Origin: Bacteroidales bacterium UBA1237
Lineage (GTDB): Bacteria; Bacteroidota; Bacteroidia; Bacteroidales; UBA932
NCBI GenBank assembly: GCA_002308935.1
Contig: DBWN01000266.1
Coordinates: 36,341-44,915, forward strand
Length of the DNA stretch: 8,575 nt
Direction: 5' to 3'
Both the position numbers and the translations under genes were made by a program. Shown here one piece after another: positions 5,724 to 8,575 of this stretch. How positions within the stretch are numbered: the stretch's first letter is position 1; every line of letters starts with the position of its first letter. Under the pieces are notes generated by a model. That model searched no databases. It saw only the letters and a list, made by a program, of their open reading frames with translations, and was not told where the DNA came from.

Positions 5724-6758
5724 TTACAGGCCATAAACGCCCACTGTCTGGATTGGAGGTACGTCTCCCCATCTCTCGGCCACTGTGTCAAGGATGGATA
5801 GGATTTCCTCCGGATCTGTGGAAGTGACCAGCTTCATTCTGGTTTCCTTGAACTCGGGAAGCCCCTTGAAGTAGCAGCTCAAATGCCGCCTCATTTCGTA
5901 TATGCCTGTAATGGGGCCCTTGTACTCCAACGACAGCGCGAAATGCCTTTTGGCCAAGTCAACTCTGCTTCTGACATCTAGAGGAGGGAGAATCTCTCCT
6001 GTTTTCAGGCAGTGCTTGATCTCATTGAATATCCAGGGGTGTCCGAATGACGCCCTTCCAACCATTATCCCGTCGACCCCGTATCTTTCGAAGGCCTCTT
6101 TGGCTTTCATTGGTGTGGAAATGTCCCCGTTACCTATTATTGGTATATGCATCCTGGGGTTTTCTTTCACTTTACCGATCAGAGTCCAGTCGGCTTCCCC
6201 TCTGTACATCTGGCATCTGGTCCTTCCGTGGATGGTAAGTGCCTTGATTCCGGTATCCTGAAGCCTTTCGGCAAGTTCAACGATGATTTTGGAGTTGTCG
6301 TCCCAGCCAAGACGGGTCTTGACAGTTACAGGCTTTTTGACGGCATCGACTATCATCTTCGTTATCATGACCATCTTGTCGGGCTCTCTCATCATTCCGG
6401 AGCCTGCTCCTCTGCCCGCTATTTTGCTCACCGGACAACCGAAGTTGATATCGATAAGGTCGCATCCGCGCCCGCCGGCAATTTCGGGAGCGTTGTCGGC
6501 CATGACGGCAGCCTTGACCATGGCCTCCGGGTCGTTGCCGTAAATCTGTATGCCGATGGGAGCTTCTTTTTCAGAGGTCTTCATCTTCGCGATAGCCTTG
6601 GCGGCATCACGGATCAGTCCGTCCGAAGGTACGAATTCAGTATATACCATATCTGCCCCACACTCCTTGCAGATGATTCTGAAAGAAGCGTCGGTCACGT
6701 CCTCCATCGGGGCAAGCAGCACCGGCTGGGGACCCAAGTCTATGTCTGCTATCTTCAT
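5724..6758 (-). CDS. dusB: tRNA-dihydrouridine synthase (DusB family)
   Basis: The 344-residue flavoprotein reduces specific uridines in tRNA to dihydrouridine using FMN and NADPH. The TIM barrel shows LLAPMEDVTDASFR (14-27, FMN-binding start), IGIQIYGNDP (68-77), INFGCPVSKI (104-113) with the catalytic Cys C108, VKTRLGW (146-152), TIHGRTR (175-181), IIGNGDI (207-213) and IMVGRASFGHPW (231-242). The C-terminal helical tRNA-binding part follows. ATG at 6758 is chosen because MKIADIDLGPQPVLLAPM matches the usual length before the barrel and because a TACCTTTG promoter element lies just upstream; the open frame continues to 6914, but those 52 residues look like translated promoter DNA. The assignment to DusB rather than DusA or DusC is from overall resemblance. 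lpxK follows downstream on the same strand. Confidence 0.9.
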   Translation of the reverse strand: MKIADIDLGPQPVLLAPMEDVTDASFRIICKECGADMVYTEFVPSDGLIRDAAKAIAKMKTSEKEAPIGIQIYGNDPEAMVKAAVMADNAPEIAGGRGCDLIDINFGCPVSKIAGRGAGSGMMREPDKMVMITKMIVDAVKKPVTVKTRLGWDDNSKIIVELAERLQDTGIKALTIHGRTRCQMYRGEADWTLIGKVKENPRMHIPIIGNGDISTPMKAKEAFERYGVDGIMVGRASFGHPWIFNEIKHCLKTGEILPPLDVRSRVDLAKRHFALSLEYKGPITGIYEMRRHLSCYFKGLPEFKETRMKLVTSTDPEEILSILDTVAERWGDVPPIQTVGVYGL

Positions 6759-6766
6759 TGTGGGTG

Positions 6767-6774
6767 CAAAGGTA
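6767..6774 (-). promoter_or_regulatory. Probable dusB promoter (-7 element)
   Basis: On the minus strand TACCTTTG runs from 6774 to 6767 and is followed by C, matching TAnnTTTG. The start codon of dusB is 8 nt further on, the same spacing as for the aromatic leader peptide. I see no TTG at the expected -33 position, so confidence is moderate. Confidence 0.55.
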
Positions 6775-6871
6775 GGAAGATTTGGTGACTTTGTGGTGTC
6801 CTGATAGCGTATGAGAACAGGTTGTTTCAGTGCAGGGTTAGCCAGGATGTGTCGCGAATTGATTTTTTTCA

Positions 6872-6901
6872 TTGTCAAGTAACGGCTTTTGATTAAATTT
6901 G
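6872..6901 (+). promoter_or_regulatory. Promoter of pfkA
   Basis: TTG at 6872-6874 and TAAATTTG at 6894-6901 are separated by 19 nt, a very good match to the Bacteroidetes promoter consensus. Transcription would start around 6905-6908 and leave an untranslated leader of about 50 nt. That leader ends in an A-rich stretch before the ATG at 6959, with no Shine-Dalgarno. The 200-nt gap holds this promoter and the divergent dusB promoter; I see nothing else convincing in it. Confidence 0.75.
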
Positions 6902-6958
6902 TAGTGATGGGCATTTGTTCCGCCCTATCTTGTCAAGAAACAAAAAAAACTGCAGCAT

Positions 6959-7945
6959 ATGAGAGAAATCAAGAAAGTGGCTGTTCTCACTTCCGGAGGA
7001 GATGCCCCGGGCATGAACGCTTGTATAAGAGCCGTCACCAGAGCGGCAATATATTTTAAGATGAAGGTGGTAGGAGTCTATCGCGGATATGAGGGACTCA
7101 TCAATGCCGACTTCAAAGAATTCACTTCCTCCAGTGTGAGCAACACCATCCAGAGGGGCGGTACTATTCTCAAGACTGCACGAAGCAAAGAATTCATGAC
7201 CCCTGAGGGCAGGAAGAAAGCCTATGACAATATGGTCGCCAACGGAATTGATGCTCTTGTGGTAATCGGTGGGAACGGATCCCTCACGGGAGCACAACTT
7301 TTCGCCCGCGAATACGACATTCCAGTTATTGGGATACCGGGGACCATCGACAATGATCTCTACGGCACAGACCATACTATCGGTTATGACACGGCCCTTA
7401 ACACGATTGTGGAGTGCGTCGACAAAATCCGCGACACCGCCAATTCTCATGACCGCATATTCTTTATAGAGGTAATGGGGCGTGATGCCGGTTTCCTGGC
7501 GCAGAACAGCGCCATCGCATCAGGTGCGGAAGCTGCCATCATTCCTGAAGACCAGACCAATGTGGACCAGTTGGCCGAGTTCATCAACAGGGGAATGCGC
7601 AAAAGCAAGAACAGCTCAATAGTCCTTGTCTCGGAGGCGCAGAAAGACGGACAGGGCGGAGCATTCTACTATGCAGAACGTGTACGTAACGAGTATCCCC
7701 AGTTCAACGTCAAGGTTACGATCCTTGGCCATCTTCAAAGAGGTGGTACTCCAAGCGCATACGACCGTATACTTGCCAGCCGTTTGGGCTATGCCAGCAT
7801 CGAGGCCCTGACTGAAGGCCAGAGGAACATTATGGTGGGTATCTCCAATGATGAGATCGTTTATGTCCCTATCCAAAGGGCGATCAAGATGGACAAGCCT
7901 ATAAAGAAAGAACTCATCAATGTCTTGGCGGTTCTTTCAATGTAG
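6959..7945 (+). CDS. pfkA: ATP-dependent 6-phosphofructokinase
   Basis: The 328-residue cytoplasmic enzyme phosphorylates fructose 6-phosphate to the 1,6-bisphosphate, the committed step of glycolysis. Its size matches the bacterial PfkA type (E. coli 320). Motifs in order are SGGDAPGMN (12-20), IGGNGS (103-108), PGTIDND (127-133) with the catalytic base D131, SHDR (163-166), EVMGR (171-175) and LGHLQRGG (256-263). Gly at 128, rather than the Lys found in pyrophosphate-dependent enzymes, and Gly at 107 indicate use of ATP. Two positions differ from E. coli: N105 in place of D103 near the Mg-ATP site, and K252 in place of R243, a substrate-binding Arg from the adjacent subunit. The gene is monocistronic: it has its own promoter and a terminator at 7959-7985. 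Confidence 0.94.
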   Translation: MREIKKVAVLTSGGDAPGMNACIRAVTRAAIYFKMKVVGVYRGYEGLINADFKEFTSSSVSNTIQRGGTILKTARSKEFMTPEGRKKAYDNMVANGIDALVVIGGNGSLTGAQLFAREYDIPVIGIPGTIDNDLYGTDHTIGYDTALNTIVECVDKIRDTANSHDRIFFIEVMGRDAGFLAQNSAIASGAEAAIIPEDQTNVDQLAEFINRGMRKSKNSSIVLVSEAQKDGQGGAFYYAERVRNEYPQFNVKVTILGHLQRGGTPSAYDRILASRLGYASIEALTEGQRNIMVGISNDEIVYVPIQRAIKMDKPIKKELINVLAVLSM

Positions 7946-7958
7946 AGGAAAATCGCCG

Positions 7959-7985
7959 TTTCAGCCGCTAAGAAGCTGAAATTTT
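7959..7985 (+). terminator. Intrinsic terminator after pfkA
   Basis: TTTCAGC (7959-7965) pairs with GCTGAAA (7975-7981) around a 9-nt loop and is followed by TTTT (7982-7985). It begins 14 nt after the pfkA stop codon. The T-tract is also part of the -33 element of the rplM promoter, so the two signals overlap. Confidence 0.65.
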
Positions 7986-8013
7986 GCAAATCGGGAAATA
8001 ATTGTTACCTTTG
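7983..8013 (+). promoter_or_regulatory. Promoter of the rplM-rpsI operon
   Basis: TTTG at 7983-7986 and TACCTTTG at 8006-8013 are separated by 19 nt, a near-ideal Bacteroidetes promoter. Transcription should begin around 8017-8020, about 55-60 nt before the rplM start codon. Confidence 0.78.
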
Positions 8014-8038
8014 CGGTCCCTATAAAGTGTAGGGATCG
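8014..8038 (+). promoter_or_regulatory. Hairpin at the 5' end of the rplM mRNA, possible ribosomal protein leader or operator
   Basis: CGGTCCCTA (8014-8022) can pair with TAGGGATCG (8030-8038), nine pairs including one G-U, around a 7-nt loop. The predicted transcription start falls inside the left arm, so the RNA would carry at least the inner TCCCTA/TAGGGA stem at or near its 5' end. A short T-run (8042-8046) follows. Candidate roles are autoregulation by L13 or S9, 5'-end mRNA stabilisation, or a DNA operator dyad. Only the inverted repeat is seen; the role is inferred. Confidence 0.4.
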
Positions 8039-8074
8039 CAATTTTTAAGTTATAAACCATTAAAGATCAAGACA

Positions 8075-8527
8075 GTGGACACACAAAGCTACAAAACAGT
8101 ATCCTTGAACAAGGCAACTGTAAAGAAGGAGTGGGTCGTCATTGATGCAACAGATCTTGCACTTGGTCGTCTGGCCTCACGTGTTGCTCTTGTCCTCCGT
8201 GGCAAGACCAAACCTGGCTTCACCCCTCATGTTGACTGCGGTGACAACGTCATCATCGTCAATGCTGAGAAGGTCGCCCTCAAGGGAAACAAGATGACCA
8301 ACCGCGTGTATACACGCTACACCGGATATCCCGGTGGACAGCGTTTCACTACACCCGCTGAGATCCTCGCAAAGAGGCCTACTGAACTGGTCAGGAGAGC
8401 AGTTAAGGGTATGCTCCCTAAGACCCGTCTTGGTGACAAGCTCATCGGCAACCTGTTCATCTATGCAGGCCCCGAGCATCCTCATCAGGCACAGAACCCC
8501 AAAACAATCAAGTTGAACGAAATTTAA
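8075..8527 (+). CDS. rplM: 50S ribosomal protein L13 (uL13)
   Basis: The 150-residue protein is a large-subunit rRNA-binding protein important early in 50S assembly. Characteristic segments are WVVIDATDLALGRLAS (20-35), LRGKTKPGFTPHVDCGDNV (41-59), VNAEKVALKGNK (62-73), YTGYPGGQ (82-89) and VKGMLPKTRLG (110-120). The start is GTG at 8075: the resulting N-terminus MDTQSYKTVS matches the extended, charged start usual in Bacteroidetes L13, and no in-frame ATG gives a full-length protein. No Shine-Dalgarno is evident. rpsI begins 9 nt after the stop, the conserved rplM-rpsI pairing. Confidence 0.95.
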   Translation: MDTQSYKTVSLNKATVKKEWVVIDATDLALGRLASRVALVLRGKTKPGFTPHVDCGDNVIIVNAEKVALKGNKMTNRVYTRYTGYPGGQRFTTPAEILAKRPTELVRRAVKGMLPKTRLGDKLIGNLFIYAGPEHPHQAQNPKTIKLNEI

Positions 8528-8536
8528 ACAGAGCAA

Positions 8537-8575
8537 ATGGAAAAAACAGTCAACGCCCTTGGAAGACGTAAATCA
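8537..8575 (+). CDS. rpsI: 30S ribosomal protein S9 (uS9), N-terminal start only
   Basis: Thirteen codons are present before the window ends: MEKTVNALGRRKS. VNALGRRK is the conserved N-terminus of bacterial S9, whose C-terminal tail contacts the P-site tRNA. It sits 9 nt after rplM, the usual operon partner. The gene is cut by the window edge, not broken. Confidence 0.9.
   Translation, partial: MEKTVNALGRRKS

Noticed and set aside
6147..6788. 213-codon plus-strand open frame opposite dusB
   Set aside because: It is antisense to conserved Dus motifs including the catalytic Cys region.
6811..6882. 23-codon plus-strand frame upstream of pfkA, considered as a second leader peptide
   Set aside because: It lies upstream of the pfkA start site, has no biased codon run and is followed by no alternative hairpins.
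6759..6914. 52-residue N-terminal extension of dusB
   Set aside because: It would translate the dusB promoter element and part of the pfkA promoter; the family start is at 6758.

Overview
This window looks like chromosome from a member of the Bacteroidales (phylum Bacteroidota). The evidence is: Bacteroidetes-type promoters (-7 element TAnnTTTG, some with a TTG or TTTG about 19 nt upstream) before the leader peptide, lpxK, dusB, pfkA and rplM; very few Shine-Dalgarno sequences; a DAHP synthase with a C-terminal chorismate mutase; an LpxK gene, which implies a lipid A outer membrane; and Bacteroidetes-like versions of ribosomal protein L13, PfkA and DusB. I cannot name a genus. All recognised genes are housekeeping genes. 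I see no mobile element, CRISPR array, tRNA or rRNA. No stretch over 300 bases lacks a gene; the longest gaps (about 200 bases, at 79-274 and 6759-6958) are regulatory.

Layout. 1-78 is the 3' end of frr. 80-250 holds a promoter, a 19-codon Phe/Tyr-rich leader peptide and a pair of mutually exclusive RNA hairpins: a complete candidate transcription attenuator. 275-4324 (+) is the operon it should control: prephenate dehydratase (pheA), a class I/II aminotransferase, prephenate dehydrogenase (tyrA) and a DAHP synthase-chorismate mutase fusion. The first three genes are joined by ATGA start/stop overlaps. A long hairpin at 4353-4395 lies between this operon and the convergent lpxK. 4423-6758 (-) is dusB followed by lpxK. 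The divergent pfkA (6959-7945, +) has its own promoter and terminator. Next come the rplM promoter, a 5' hairpin, rplM, and the first 13 codons of rpsI.

How the genes work together. The four enzymes cover the first committed shikimate step (DAHP synthase), chorismate to prephenate (mutase), prephenate to phenylpyruvate or 4-hydroxyphenylpyruvate (PheA, TyrA), and the final transamination. The intervening shikimate steps are not here. The leader peptide has 4 Phe and 5 consecutive Tyr codons within 11 codons, so it reads out the two end products. Its geometry (stall at Phe/Tyr codons leaves segment 181-187 free to form an antiterminator; a ribosome at the stop codon covers it and lets a terminator form) fits classical attenuation. 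This is the most notable element in the window.
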